From: Neurospora intermedia
Taxonomy: Eukaryota > Ascomycota > Sordariomycetes > Sordariales > Sordariaceae
Assembly: GCA_037102815.1 (NCBI GenBank)
Contig: BTPP01000005.1
Span: forward strand, 2,108,001 to 2,172,000
Length of the DNA: 64,000 nt
Reading direction: 5' to 3'
Of the stretch, positions 36,710-49,431 are shown in pieces. Within the stretch, counting starts at the first letter, position 1. Every line of letters begins with the position of its first letter. Under the pieces are notes generated by a model. It was not told where the DNA came from and did no database searches. It worked only from the letters and a program-made list of their open reading frames with translations. A program made the translations under genes and the position numbers.

Positions 36710-39700
36710 CTACACATCAATATACTCATTAAACCTCAACACACCATTACTCTTGAGTAACCCATCCACGCCCTTGGGCAACTTGGGAAAGGGATCTGCC
36801 CCAGCCAATCCTCCCAAAGCACCACTAATCCCCAACTGCTTATCACCACCGTCTTTGCTATTCGCCGCCTCAGGTTCACCCGACTTGTCCACCACCAGAG
36901 CCAACCCGTGAGACTTGATAGCGTCAACCAGTGCTGGCACCATGTCCTGTAGTCATTCACAACCGTTAGTGAAACCATTCATTTTAAGAGGAAAGTGTTG
37001 GGGGGGGAAGAGAGAGACAGAGAGAGAAGACTTACCAACAACCTTGAACAACAAATCAGCCCCATCAAGTTATTGCTCGTCGCCGTCCTCACCACATCCT
37101 TAATCGAGCTCGTCCTCCTCCCGTCACTCTGCAGTGTCCTTTCATCTGCCGCCTCCCGTCTACTAGCAGTCGTAGTCCCACCCATATCCTCATCGCCATC
37201 TCCCTTGCTACAAGATCCCTGTTGCTGCTGCTGCTTCCCATCCTCTCTTCCCATATCATTGCACAAGAACACAGGGAAGTTGGGTTGCTTCCAGTTCAGC
37301 GCCGTGCACAAGGTAGGATTATACGAACTAAACACCACCGACCGGACGCTATCGGGTCTTTCAGCTCTCTGCGCGCGGGCATGGTCGAAGACGACGCTGA
37401 GGATCGCATCGGCGAACTCATTGACGTCGTCCGCCACAGTGCTGCTATTGGATTCAGCTTTTTCGTCGGCCGTCGGGTACAGGACCTGGATGTTGACGTG
37501 CATGCCCTTGGGAAGCAGGAAGAGGGCCTCGTGGAGGGTTATCCCGATGTTGGCGAGGATGCGATGGACGTCGGCTATTTGGTCGAGGGTGTAAGTAGAC
37601 AGCTCGGAGAGGTTGATTCCGTTTCTGGCGGCTGCCGTGACGGTCTGGAACTGGGCGAGGGTAAGTGTGGACACGGGGACGTCGATACCGCCGCAGTTAA
37701 TGGTCCATCTGGGCCAGAGTACAGGAACCCCGTCCTTGGTGTGTTGGACGTAGATCTGGACAAAGTCACCCGACAGACTGGAGCCGGTGACGAAGGTGCT
37801 CGTGTTTGTGTCGAACTGGCTCGTGGCCTTCCAGTACGTCTCAAAGTCCGTAATCTCGAGCGGCGTTCCGCTGAAGGGTTTAATAATCTGGACGTGGAAG
37901 CTGATCTGGCCAATGGCGCGCAGCCGAGGGTCAAATAACGGCAGGCAGCACTTGCCAGAGCTGCTGAGCAATGCGCGGAAGATATTTGGTAGAGCGACAG
38001 TCTTCGCAATGACCTTGGCGCCATACGTCGGGAATACCTCAAAGTCCAAAGTGAAGGATTCAAGATTGTCGATCTGAAATGACGCAACCCTAGTGTCTTC
38101 TTGGAAGGGAAGAATAATATTCTTGGGGATGAGGTCCGATGATTTGGATGAGATGGTAAGGCGAGCGGCTGGATACTTGCCGTCCTGGAAGAATAGGAGA
38201 GGTTGTTCACTGTCTTCCTCGAAGCTGATCTGCACAACGGTTTTGGTGTCAAGAAAGTTGTGACCGTACCGGCGTAGGGGAATGATAGGGGGCGGTAATT
38301 CGAGCGCGGGGATGGGATCAATCGCGTCGAGGGACATGGGCATTGGCGCGGTGCTGCTAGCCATGGGAGGCAAGGCTCCTCCAATGTGTATAGGTGGTAG
38401 CTCGCTTGCCGCCTTCTCCTTTTTAGTTGGTGTGAGAAGCTTCATGCACTCGAGATGCCCTTCCCAAGCCGCATAGTACATGGCAGGAAGGTCCTTCTCG
38501 TCGAGAATGTTGGGATCCGCGCCGATCTCGAGCAAAGCCTGCAGGCACGGGACATTACCCTCACTCGCTGCATGAACCAAAGGGGTCCAGCCGTAAAGCT
38601 TATCGATCTGATCGAGATCGGCTCCGTACTGCTTAAGCAGCACTAGAATCTCCGGAGTCTGCCCTGATCTTGCGACCAAATGTTGAGGGTAAAGACCCTC
38701 GGCGTCAGCAAGAATCTTGGCACCATGCTTGAGAAGCAGCTCGACGATTGCCACTGAGCCATGTTGACAGGCAAGGTTCAGTGGTACATGGTCCGTATCA
38801 GACACCGGGTCTATCCGGGCAGACCTCTCGAGTAACCTACCGACACACTCAAGATGGTTACGGACGATGGAATGGACCAGGGGCGTGAAGTTGTCGTGGT
38901 CGATAAGATTGATTGTCTTGGGGGAAGCTACAGGCCCGGAGGTTAGTCATGCACCAGAAAACAGCATCTAGATGAGTATGAGCATACCATTGAGCAAGGC
39001 GTCAATCATGTCGAGACGCCCATGCATGCTGGCATAGTGTAGAGGTACACGTCCATACGCGTCAGTCCTCTCCGCGTCGACTCCCTTGGACAGACCGTAC
39101 TCCAGAACAAACGAGTTACCATATATGGCCGCCTGATGGAGACAGTTCCGCTCATTGATATCATCCCAGGACTGAATGTCGACAAGTCCAGTGTCGAGAA
39201 GGACCTTGAGCGCTTCAAGTGAGCCTTCGTTGATGGACGCCAAGAACGTCCGCGTAACCCGCTCCGCTAGCGAGACATCGGCAGAGCCATCTGGAGCTGC
39301 TGTGGCCTTCATACGGTCCAGCATATCTTTGAGGGAGTCGATGTTTCCCGAGAGAACGGTGTCAAGCAGTAACGTATCGGCATCGCCCTCGTCAGTCCCA
39401 AGGAGATGTTGAGTGCTAACAACATGGTCATGATCGGGCCTGGTTTCGAAGCTGACGTTGTCCCCATCAGCCCACGCTCCCAGTTCTTGTAAACTGGTGG
39501 TCGCTTGATCTGATAGCTCGCTGATGACGGTTGGGTTAAAGGCTGGTCGTTTCTCGACGACTCTTGAAAGATATAGCTCCTTTGTCTTGGACTTTGCTGT
39601 CTTGTCCCATTTCTTAAGAATTTTGGAGAACGCTGTACCGTTGATCTCGACGAACTGTTGCAATTTGTTCAAGTCGTTGACAAACTGCTGGAAACCCTCT

Positions 39701-40403
39701 TGAAGGGTAGTGAACTTGGTGGACCGTCTTGATGTCCCGCCGCTTCTTGATCGTAGAGCCTTCTTCTTGTCGAGAAGGGTCTTGAGCCGAATCTTAAGCT
39801 CGGCTTCCTTCTGGACATAGCAAGCGTTGACCTTATCCAACTCTCTGTCCTAGACAATTGTTAATAATGCAAGGTACTGAGAGAAATACCTTACGTACTA
39901 TTTGGAAGAAAAACGTAGCCTTGTTGGCCTGAAGAGCAGACTGGGTATCTAGAGGCTCGCCCGGTGCACGTCGAAGGTCCGTTTGCGGGGGTAGAATAGG
40001 GGTCGCAGATAGCTTCTTGATAAGCTGTATGTGAAAGTGTCAGCATCTGCGTCGCAGTCAACTCTATCTTGTGATAGAACGATGTAGTCCTAAAATCGCG
40101 AAGAGCCAAGAATGCTGATATGCGCCCTCAAGTCCAGGCTTGGCAACATCATGATAATGCGCGCAAGCAGCAAGAAGAATAACAGCAACCGGAACGCATA
40201 CCTTTTTGAGAGCTTTGTAGTTTACAAAGCTGGCAGCATACTCGGGGACCTCAAGTTGCCGCTTCTGTATTTGTTTGCCGAACTTCCTGTGTTGTCATAT
40301 CGTCTTAGCGCCCAACGATAACGGATGAAAATGAATCAAGAAGGCTTTCATCTCATGCTAGTGAGATTAGAGAAAAGTGAGGCTAGAGATCGCAGACTCA
40401 CAT
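36710..40403 (-). CDS. nuc-2: NUC-2/PHO81, SPX-ankyrin CDK inhibitor of phosphate signalling
   Basis: Six exons (40403-40402, 40286-40202, 40024-39899, 39849-38988, 38927-37036, 36946-36710) give 1067 residues. NUC-2 senses low phosphate and inhibits the PREG-PGOV cyclin-kinase pair, freeing the factor NUC-1. The SPX domain fills residues 1-190: it starts KFGKQIQKRQLEVPEYAASF, has the inositol-phosphate-binding lysine cluster KILKKWDKTAKSK near 146, and contains the NKATFFFQIDRELDKVN segment. Ankyrin repeats run from about 237 to 525. Residues of about 710-1050 resemble glycerophosphodiester phosphodiesterase but lack its catalytic His-Arg, as is known for PHO81. A Gln run lies in the tail. 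The start codon is split: exon 1 ends in AT and exon 2 begins with G. Without splicing, the ATG would be followed at once by TGA. Confidence 0.93.
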
Positions 40404-42343
40404 GGTGCCTAATGACGGCTACTGACATGCAGACGCCTGGCGATGCGGTAAGAAAGTTGATGTTTGTGGTGAGACAATGGGGGTAGTTGCTGTCACGGTC
40501 TAGCACATGAACCGATAAGACAGGTCTCTGGAGGGGAATACAAGGCCCAAGATCACAAGAGATTTGGTTCGGTGATTAGAATCCGTCCCGGAGGTGACCT
40601 ATGATCTGTGTGTTAGCTGAGGGGGTCTTTATGAGATGTGGAGTGGTGAAGATTCAGCCATAAGAGTGTTCGGGCACATACAATGAGAAGTTACTTCCTC
40701 CTGATGTCGGGTACACAGGATGAGAGACTTGCAACGAGGACAGCTGTGGAGGAATGAGGTCAAAGTCCAGCGCTAGATTTGCCTCGGTGGGAATGTGAAG
40801 CTTTTGAAGGACCAGGTACGGAGTCGATTACTGGTGAAAAAGGCGCTAGCGAGGTTGGATGGAACGTGAAGGTCGGGATGGAATCCGGATAGACGGGAGG
40901 TGGGAGTGGACGGGGAAGCTTCTTCAGACATGCACTGATGCAGTGAGGTGAGTGGTCTGTGAGGGATGGATGGAGTTACCAAGTACTTCCAAAGGATGCT
41001 CCGTCTCGAAACTGAAAGATGACTGGACTGTGTCTGAGATGGCCGAGAACCTTTGCGGTTGCCTTCAGTTTGGTGATGAGACCTCGGAGGAAAAGCGAAA
41101 GTAGTAGTAGTCGAGGAACCGAGCCAGCTGGATTCCAGTGGTTCTAGTAAAAAGTGGAAGTTAAGCACCAGCCCGTCAACCTACCTAGAGGTAGCTTTTG
41201 AGTATCCGGCGAGAAAAGAGGAAAGAAAGGGAGGCTTGATGGATGCCCGGAAAGGGAAGCTTAAGGTACCCGAACCAAGGTGGGCAGGTGCTGAAGTGAG
41301 TGGTTGATGTTAGGTCCCCAAGTCCCCCCATCCACATCGGGTCCGTCGTGTTACATGAGGTGTGGTTATCGATAGCAAAGTGGAAGGCGCGCATGGAACC
41401 AAGGCGCTGGCTGTCAGGGTTGATGCTGCCAGTGTCGCTGTCGGAGGCGCCAAGCCACCGGCATCTTGGTTGCTCCAGCACCTAGCTCCGACCTTTCGGA
41501 GATCTTAACATGACAGCACCTCAAACAGGCACAAATGCCCGCCAATTGGCGTGAATCTCTGCTAAGGATGCCCCTGGCCTTGGAGTTATTTATTGCACCT
41601 CTGAAGTACCGATCATCAACACATTCCCGTTTCATGCCCTCAGGTCATCCTGGGAAGACATGTCACTCATATGCAAAAGCTGTGTTCGTAACGAGTAAAA
41701 GGTCTCGTGAGCAGTTTGTCGTATCTTTGGGAGGTCAATACATAGAGCGTACTCCGTACTATTCTGAGCTTCCATCTCGCCGGTTACATCCCTCTCAACA
41801 CTGTGACAAACGATTATTGGGTTTCCACCGAAGGAAACCTTTTCTCTGGGAGCCCCTGCCCTTGGATAGTTCACGTTTTCGCTTGGACGACAAGAGAAAG
41901 CGGAAAGGTCGCAAAGATACCGGATTCAAACCGCTGGTTCATGTCGTCCAACAAGCCAATGAAAAGTCGTCATCCTGCCATGTGCCTGTGTTACAAGGCT
42001 GATTGATGAGCAGTCGTCGTGAAGAGGGGCATCCCATGCTGGAGCTTTCTCCAGCAGTGCGGGGCAAGCATGTGCTGTTGCCCGCATCTCACATTCGAGG
42101 GACCACTTGGGATGACACCTAGTCTAGCCTGAAAGCATTCTGAAAGTTTGGAAAGACAGCGAGGAACATCGGCTGGCAACCTTGCCCTGCTCGTTGATGT
42201 AAGAAAAAAAAAGAAAAGAAAAAAGAAATGTCATGTAACCCAACAATTGAATCCATCCACCTTTCTTTCATAGACTAAAAGGTATCTTGATTGACAGCGG
42301 ATTATACAAACTTCCTATTGCCTCGAACAACTGCTGTCATCCT
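40404..42343. promoter_or_regulatory. Upstream region of nuc-2 and 3' end of the CUE gene
   Basis: About 1.9 kb between two minus-strand genes should contain the nuc-2 promoter and leader. The open frames present (up to 155 codons at 41535-42002) show no domain and overlap on opposite strands. I found no perfect CACGTG site for NUC-1. Confidence 0.45.
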
Positions 42344-43905
42344 TTACTTCGCCTGTTCACTCTTCTTCGTCTTATCGCCCTCCACCAAACTGTCAGCCAT
42401 GGCATCGGCCGTTGCCTGTCTCAACCTCTCGTGATCCGCATCCGTTGCTGTCTTATCCTCCATCTTGATTTGACTGCTGCCAGATTGGTTACGCCTATGA
42501 CCTTGTTCGAACTCGTCGTCACTGTCTCCCAGGCTGAACGGATCATTGTCCGCAATCGGATTCGGGTCAACTGACGACAAAGGCTGCCATTTGCTTGTCT
42601 TGGTTGCCGACCCAGCAGCACTGCTACTTCCCGGGGCCGCAGCAGCGCTGTCCTTGGGCTGCATCCTCGGTGATGCGTCGTATGCGCTGATGTCTTCCAC
42701 CGTATCTCTAAACGATACCTTCCTGCCGTCTGAGGACTTGGGCGACTTGGAAGGTGGTGGTGGTCTGAACGCATGAGGGTTACCGTACAGCTGCTGATGT
42801 GTGCTCTGGGCGGTGTAAGGGGCTGTGATGATCGTGTTAGTAACAGTCGCGCACAAGAGCCATGCTACAAGACTTACTGCCATCATTGTTGAACTTCATG
42901 CCCGCAAAGTCATCGCTGAGGATGGCCGGATCAGCATCATAACGGTCGTAATCTGCACTTCTGCGCTGCTGATTCCGAGTTGGTCTTCCCATGAACGCAT
43001 TACTCTCGTTTTGCCGGCGCTCATTCTCATCCTCATCAAAGGTCTCATCAATCTTCTTCTTGATAGTTGTGAACCATGAATTGACCTTGCTCTGTGTCTC
43101 GATAAACCCCTTGCGCAAGCTCTCCTTGATGACCGGCAAATCATCATCAATGAAGCTGTGCTCCCTGTCGTCGTACAGCTCATTTGGCTTCAGGCCCGTC
43201 TCCTGCCGAGGGCGCGGAGGCATGTGCGGTCCGCGGGCGGCAGTGGGCTCACGAGAAGAGCCCGGAGTTCCGCGGTTGGCGGTTCTGGCCTCATACGCGG
43301 CGGTACTCTCGAAATGCTCTGCAAGTTGGCGGGCGTATATCTCATCAGCCTCCAGTTGGGACCTCTCGGTGGAAGTAGGACCGCCGGGTTGCGCCGCGGG
43401 CCTCGGGGGAGGCGGCGGGGGTACGTCATCGTTCTGAACTGCATCGGGATCCGTCATCTCGAGAAGAGCATTGAAGGCGGGCTCGATCTGTCCGCGGCTG
43501 GCCCTGAGGACTGCTTTGATGACAGTAAGGTCGATGGAGGGAAACGCCTCCTTCAGAATCTGCTGATTCTTTTGTTCCTCGGTCAATGGGCGGGGAGGCT
43601 TGGCTGGAGGGTTCTCGTCAGAACCAGACGCATTCTGTGTGGTAGCAGTTGTTGTGGTATCGGTGCCCAAGGGGACATTCTCCTGAGCTTCGTCGTCATC
43701 CAATTCAAACGGTCGAGCTGTCGTAGGGGATTCGGGCGCGGGTTCTACCGTTGCGTGCTTGGACTGTTCAACAAATGGATTAGTATACCAAAGGATTTCC
43801 CATTTCGCGAAGGAGGGGTTAACTTGGATCTGCTGGCTGCTGCAAGATCACCCTGAGTTTCGGCGGGGAATGACTTACAACATTGCTGTCGGTTGGCGCA
43901 GACAT
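42344..43905 (-). CDS. cue5: CUE-domain ubiquitin-binding protein, CUE5-like
   Basis: Three exons, 43905-43879, 43763-42878 and 42822-42344, give 463 residues. The CUE domain lies at about 70-112 (LTEEQKNQQILKEAFPSIDL, then an ALLEM helix end). CUE domains bind ubiquitin through an FP motif and a C-terminal di-leucine; here FPSI and ALLEM are seen. A Pro-rich stretch follows, then polar disordered sequence with acidic patches. Near the C terminus (383-386) stands WQPL, an Atg8-binding-type W-x-x-L motif at the place where, as I recall, yeast Cue5 has its own. This suggests a receptor that brings ubiquitinated cargo to autophagosomes. Introns have TACTAATC and ACTAAC branch sites. It is divergent from vps20, 827 bp apart. 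Confidence 0.85.
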
Positions 43906-44732
43906 GATGGGCCACCTGTTCTCCTGGAAAGCGTTTGGATCTTTGATAATTGAAAGCGCAGTGTTGACAGACAGTGGGTTGAAAGACGTGAATGATGAGA
44001 TAGATGTTGGTAGGATCCAGGATGGTTGAAGTGGTCAAACAGTAGCGAGGTAGCCTGGCATGTCGAGGTAGGTGGTGCCGTGGGCTAGGTATAGTGTAAT
44101 TGTGCAGCCTACCATAGAGGTACCTTATCTGCGTGATTCCAGAACGGTGGAGATGGTGTGTCACAGCCAATTAACCGAACGACGGGGGTTTTACGCTGTT
44201 TCAATGCCGTGCTTGTCTAGCCCATGGATGATGACCAGATGGCATAAAATATGCCTGAAAAGAGATCTGGATGCTGCTGTCACCTGTTTGGAACGAACAG
44301 TCTTGGTTTGGGACGGATCATGGCATCGCATGCGAGCTTGGGCTGCGGGGGACCATACATACTTCTACAATGCCATGGTCCGATTACGTCGCTCGAAGGC
44401 GTTCCACTTGGGTGAGCGCTGATAAGGAGTTATAGAAGCTGCTGTACAGAATATTGGTTGGAATGCCCATCTTCGAGGCACTACATTTTGTCCAATGATA
44501 AGGCCGGGTAACCCAGCAGTGACGTCTCACACCAGCCCCGTGCAATTACACCCTCCCGCCGCTTCACAAAGTCCGTTCCCGCATCGACGCTTCCCCGGAT
44601 CGTCGTCGTGTGCGTGCCTCGTGCGAACGAGACAGCACTCCCTCCGCCGAGGATCTCCCCAATCCCGATCCCCATCCTCACCAGACCTACCGAACCCAAC
44701 ACTGGACGAATCCCTTCTCATATGCCATAACC
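43906..44732. promoter_or_regulatory. Divergent upstream region of cue5 and vps20
   Basis: The 827 bases between the two start codons hold both promoters and leaders. No open frame with coding character and no RNA gene is seen. Confidence 0.55.
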
Positions 44733-45583
44733 ATGGGTAACTCGCCAAGCCGCGTCACGGCGCAAGACAAGTACGCAACGCACTCCTCCCTGAACATCCA
44801 ACTCCCAACCAACAAGAAACCCAAGTCAACCCAAACTGACACTCTCTCTCCTCCCTCCAGAGCAATCCTCGACCTAAAAACCCAGCGCGACAAGCTCCAC
44901 CAATACCAGCGCAAAATCACCGTCCTCACCGACCGAGAAACTGCCATCGCGCGCCAGATGTTGGCCAAGGGCGACAAGCAGCGGGCGCTCCTCGCTCTCC
45001 GACGCAAAAAGTACCAGGAAACTTTGCTCCAAAAAACCGATGGGCAACTGGAGCAACTGGAAAAACTAACCTCAAGCGTGGAGTTTGCGCTAATACAAAA
45101 GGACGTATTCTTTGGTCTGCAGCAGGGGACGAAAGTGTTGAAAGAGATACACGCCGAGATGGGAGGGTTGGAGCACGTCGAGAAGATGATGGGGGAGACG
45201 GCAGAGGAGATTGCTTATCAACAGGTTTGTCTTGAGATTTTTTTGTCCTCCCCTTTGATCCCTTTGTTTGAAGGGGGGAAATTGTTGGGAATGTTGAACG
45301 AGTGGCTAGCTAACAATGACGTCCCCCCAAAAAACAGGAAGTAAGCGAAATGTTAGGAGGTCGCATCTCCAACCAGGACGAAGACGAAGTCGAAGAAGAG
45401 TTGGCGGCTTTAGAGGCCGAGGTGGCTGCGAAGAACCAACCGGTGCCCGTACAGCCAGTACCACAAGTGCCGCTACCAAATGTTCCCGATACCGAGTTAT
45501 CGTCACCGTTGAGAGCGGAAGAAGAGGAGAGACAGCAGCGGCAACGGCAACGACAAGAGGAGAGACAGGCCATGCTGGCCTGA
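44733..45583 (+). CDS. vps20: ESCRT-III subunit VPS20 (CHMP6)
   Basis: Three exons, 44733-44770, 44861-45224 and 45338-45583, give 215 residues, the usual size. VPS20 starts ESCRT-III assembly on endosomes: it is recruited by ESCRT-II and nucleates Snf7 filaments that pinch off intralumenal vesicles. The N terminus MGNSPSR fits N-myristoylation, which anchors VPS20. The core is the basic helical hairpin of the family (LDLKTQRDKLHQYQRKI through ALLALRRKKYQETLLQK), followed by VEFALIQKDVFFGLQQG and a MGGLEHVEKMM helix. The C-terminal third is acidic (EDEVEEELAALEAEV) and holds the MIT-interacting region for Vps4; it ends in a Gln/Arg-rich tail. Exon 3 opens with GAAGTAAGC, which itself resembles a donor site. 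Confidence 0.95.
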
Positions 45584-46434
45584 CGATGAGTTATGAAATT
45601 TATATTTACAGAGGTGAGAGGTGTTTCGGAGTTTTTCATTAAAAGGGTTTTGGGTTTGATATGGTTGGGGGCATGAGGAAGCCGGTTTGGAGATTACTGT
45701 GAATACCCATCTTTACGATTTCCGATCTTGGGTTGGGAAAGAGAAATGAGCTCGTCGATCCACCTTCTGTCCACAAACCTTGGATACCTTCACGTTCGTA
45801 ATCTACTATCACTCGTCTCCGCATCGAAAGTCGACTGTCCGAATTCAATACGCAAATTTCAATGTTACAGACTTTCAAATGTTCTTATCATTGTACATCA
45901 TATCAGAGTTTGCCAACGCGCTGCAATGAGCATGTTCGCATGACTGTTAAAGAAAGAAAATAAGATACAACACCCTACACCATGGCCTTACTCGATCTAA
46001 TGCTGAACACATTGATATGAAATACGCTGTAATTGCGTATCAGGTGAACCCTCATCCGGTAGAATATACGCTCCTGATGCTCCTCGTCTTGACAATCAAG
46101 TTCAAACGTCCGCCCAGCACATGAAGGTCCCATGCACCTAAGCCAGTTTTAAACGCCAAAAAATGCAAGCTGCCACCCATACACGATATCCATGACGCCC
46201 TGGTCATGCATCTTTGAACAACATGCCTCCGCTCTAGTCCTCCAATATCCACAGGGTATCTTAACGCTATGTATGAGAACATCTGCCACCCATCCGTGGC
46301 TGGAAAAGATGAAAAAGAGCATGCTGATGTACCCGCATGCAAGGTTTCGTAGGAAATTCAACAGTACGTCTGTTCGACTCAATACGAAAACTCTGTCGTA
46401 TGCCACGATGCCACTATATCGTACGACACCGCTG
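45584..46434. other. Convergent spacer between vps20 and the DUF2293 gene
   Basis: About 850 bases hold the 3' ends of two convergent genes. The short frames in it have no domain. Nothing else is visible. Confidence 0.5.
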
Positions 46435-49431
46435 CTAGTGACGGGGCGGATAAGCAGAAACCGGCGGGTAGATGGAAGTCCGCAGTGGCGCATGTGTGAC
46501 TTGAGGTTGTCCGTGGTACCGGTAGTCGTCATCTAGAGGAACGTATGTAGTGACAGGATGGAAATGCCCCTCAGACCTGTGAAGCCTTTTGATTAGTACA
46601 TGACGAGAATGAAAAGGTATATTGAAGGGAATATTGCGGTTGAGATGCAGCAACGTACTCTATACCCAGAATTCTTTCTTGCCGCTTTGCGCTGCCACTT
46701 GGATATCCATCGGCATACCGTTTGATGCCTGATACAACCTCCTCCGAGCGATATTCGGCAGGTTGCTCGTACCTTCCAATCACGCGCTCGACTCGCGGAT
46801 AAGTTGCGTGCCCTAATTGAGAGTCATAGATCCGCTGGCCCTCACGATAGGCATGCCCATGATCTTGCGCGCGTGGAACGGTCGGCCGAGAGTCGTAAAA
46901 CTCTACATCTACCGGTACTGGCTGGGAACCGTGACGCTTTGGAAACTTGTTGGACACCCTTACGATCTCAGCAAAATCTCCCAGTTGGTCCTCGACATAT
47001 TGGCCGTTTCGGGGGTCAGAACGCCACGTGTCACGGTCCCCAACGTAAATAGCGCCCAAATGGTCGACGTCTTCGTGTTCCCTTCTAGGCAATGGTGGAG
47101 GGCGTGCCTCTGGAGGGAAGCGCGCCGGGACTACGCTCTCATGCCTCACTGGTCTGGGAGAATCGTGGATCACAATCGGACAGGCCTCCGACCTAGGATG
47201 AGCATTGTCGTCTCTGATCCAGGACTGGGCATCCGCTCTGACGGGTGGTCCGTAATCACCGAGACGGGCATCGTCACGATATACGGGCATGTCATGGGGG
47301 TTACCAGTACCTGCAACTGGAGCATAGGCTCGAGTCATACCACGCGGTTGTGAGCTGACCACGATATAAGACTCTGGGCGTGCAGCAGGCACCGTGGCTG
47401 TTCGTATGCCGTCACTCCGCGGTGGAAGCGTGATGAACTCTTCTCGAGTGTTCAGTGTGTAATGCACCTGCCTACTTGACATATCGTTATGGGCCTCCCG
47501 CGGCGGCCTGTACTCTTGACTAGGAAACTCGGACGGGAATTTTGCAACATCTGGGGATCTTTCTTCGACGGACGGCACGAGATAGTCCCTGAGGTCTTCG
47601 CCGTGATGTCTTACCCGTTCAACAACAGTGCTCGCATGAGAAGCAGCTTGAGCCCCAACTATAGGTCTGGAGCTGTTTCGTAGCGACAGGCGCTGGATAG
47701 GCCAATCCTGTTCACTGTAAGAATTGGGATCGGCCACTCGTGGCGCTGTTTCAACGAAGCTAGGCCGCTGCACGCTGCTGTAGACAGGCCCTGATTGTTG
47801 GGGGCCGTTGTCGTAGACATATCGCGCTTGTTGTAGCGGTTCCCTTGTGTAATATATACCTTGATCTGAGGGACGGGCAATCTCTGGCCCAGAAGGCTGC
47901 CACGGTTGAGACACCTGAGGAAGTGACCTATCAACGCCGTCTGTGGTGGTAGGGCTGGGCACATGCTCAACATTACCAAGGCGCTGACGCTCGACTGCCT
48001 GGCTCCAGGCCTGGCCGACTGCTCGGTACCTGTTGAAGCCACGTTCGGCTCTCTTTTCGGCTCTCTTTGCAGCCAGCCTCTCCTTCCGAGCCTCCTTCTT
48101 GGCCCTCTTCTTGTTTGCTCTTCGCGAGATTGATGGACCTGGTTGAGCATGACTGGGCTGGGTTAAATCGACAATTGGGGGGGATGGTTTCGGGGCTGAG
48201 GCAGGCAGGGTGGACCGGACCGGCGCAGTCTGCTTATCTGGCGAGACCTCTTCCACTGAAGAGGCGTCGGAAGATTGATCCTCGCCATCATCGTCATCCT
48301 CGTCCTCGTCTTCATCTTCGCTTTCCGAATCTGAAATGACAACAACTTCAGCCAAGATTTCATCGAGTTGGTCGCGGCCCGTCTCCTCATCTCCTCGCCA
48401 CTTGACCAGGTAGTCGAGACAGAGACCCTCAACCGCTTTCCTAGCATTGACATAGCTTGTTTCCCTTAGAAGCTTGTCATATCTCGTGTGGTTATGTCTG
48501 ATGTGAGCAAGAACAGCAAGCTGAACACGACGTGAAAGCGTAACATGAGCAGCAAGACCGACCGGCGGATCCTTTTTATCTTGTAGGCGCGCCTAAAACA
48601 GGAAAAGGTGAGAATGTGGATCCATGCAAGGAACTTGTTTCGACAATTCATCAATGTGAATGATGCGCCTACCTTGTTGAACGAGTGTTCAATGATCATT
48701 TGGCGGTCAGTGTTCGGTATTCGTGGAAACAGATCCCTTATAGCTGCGTCAGCTTGCTTGTTGATGTCTTCTTGTTTCTCTGGGATGGGCTCCGGTTGAC
48801 CGGCGCCCGTATCAGGTGTAGGCAGATCTGAGTCTTGTCCCAACTGTTGGCGTGCCTGTTCGACAATGGACTCCCGAACATGGATGCCAACACGGTTCAG
48901 ATGGCGACTAAGCTCCTTGGAAAATTGGCCATTGGAAGACTATAGAGCGTAGCGTCAGAAGCTGGTCACGTTGGATGTTGGATAGCTGAAATTGTAACAA
49001 ACCGTGACGATGAAGATCATGGCACCTTGCTCTCGCGAAAGCTCTTTACAAGCCGTGGTCAAGGTGGGATTGCCAATGGGGACGAACTCGAAACCTGGCG
49101 GGGGCTCGCGATTCTCGGTGAACTGTCGCTTGTTAGTCAACGCATTATTCTCACAATCACACACATATCAGCGCCTGATTGGCGCAGATGTCCTGTTCCG
49201 GTCGGTCATTACCTCGATCTCCAGCTTCTTCTTCTTGTCCTTGTTCTCGATGAACTCAAACCAGGACTTGTGTTTGGATGAGCACTGTGGTCTGTCAGGC
49301 TTTGCTACCAGGCCAGGAGGGAGCGGCGCGGTCCAATCCATTATGTTCCCCTTGCGGTCCCTCTGATGCCGTGCTTTGGCATGCTCTCCTCTGGCCGCGC
49401 CATGGCCGGTGGTCCTCTTCTCTCTACCCAT
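46435..49431 (-). CDS. DUF2293 domain protein
   Basis: Five exons (49431-49213, 49122-49003, 48939-48673, 48592-46659, 46576-46435) give 893 residues. The DUF2293 region covers roughly residues 150-290: it includes LFPRIPNTDRQMIIEHSFNK, a basic helix after the third intron, VTLSRRVQLAVLAHIRHNHT, and TRYDKLLRETSYVNARKAV ending near YLVKWR. Fungal members are nuclear in outlook but have no assigned function. The N terminus is basic and carries MDWTAPLPPGLVAKP. Behind the domain comes an acidic Ser/Asp/Glu block, then a Lys/Arg-rich helix (KKRAKKEARKERLAAKRAEK) that looks like a nuclear localisation signal. The remaining 500 residues are Arg/Pro/Tyr-rich and apparently disordered. The first four exon joins fall between codons. 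It is convergent with vps20. Confidence 0.88.

Noticed and set aside
41535-42002. 155-codon plus-strand open frame upstream of nuc-2
   Set aside because: Opposite-strand frames overlap it, no domain or splice structure, and it lies in the expected promoter region.
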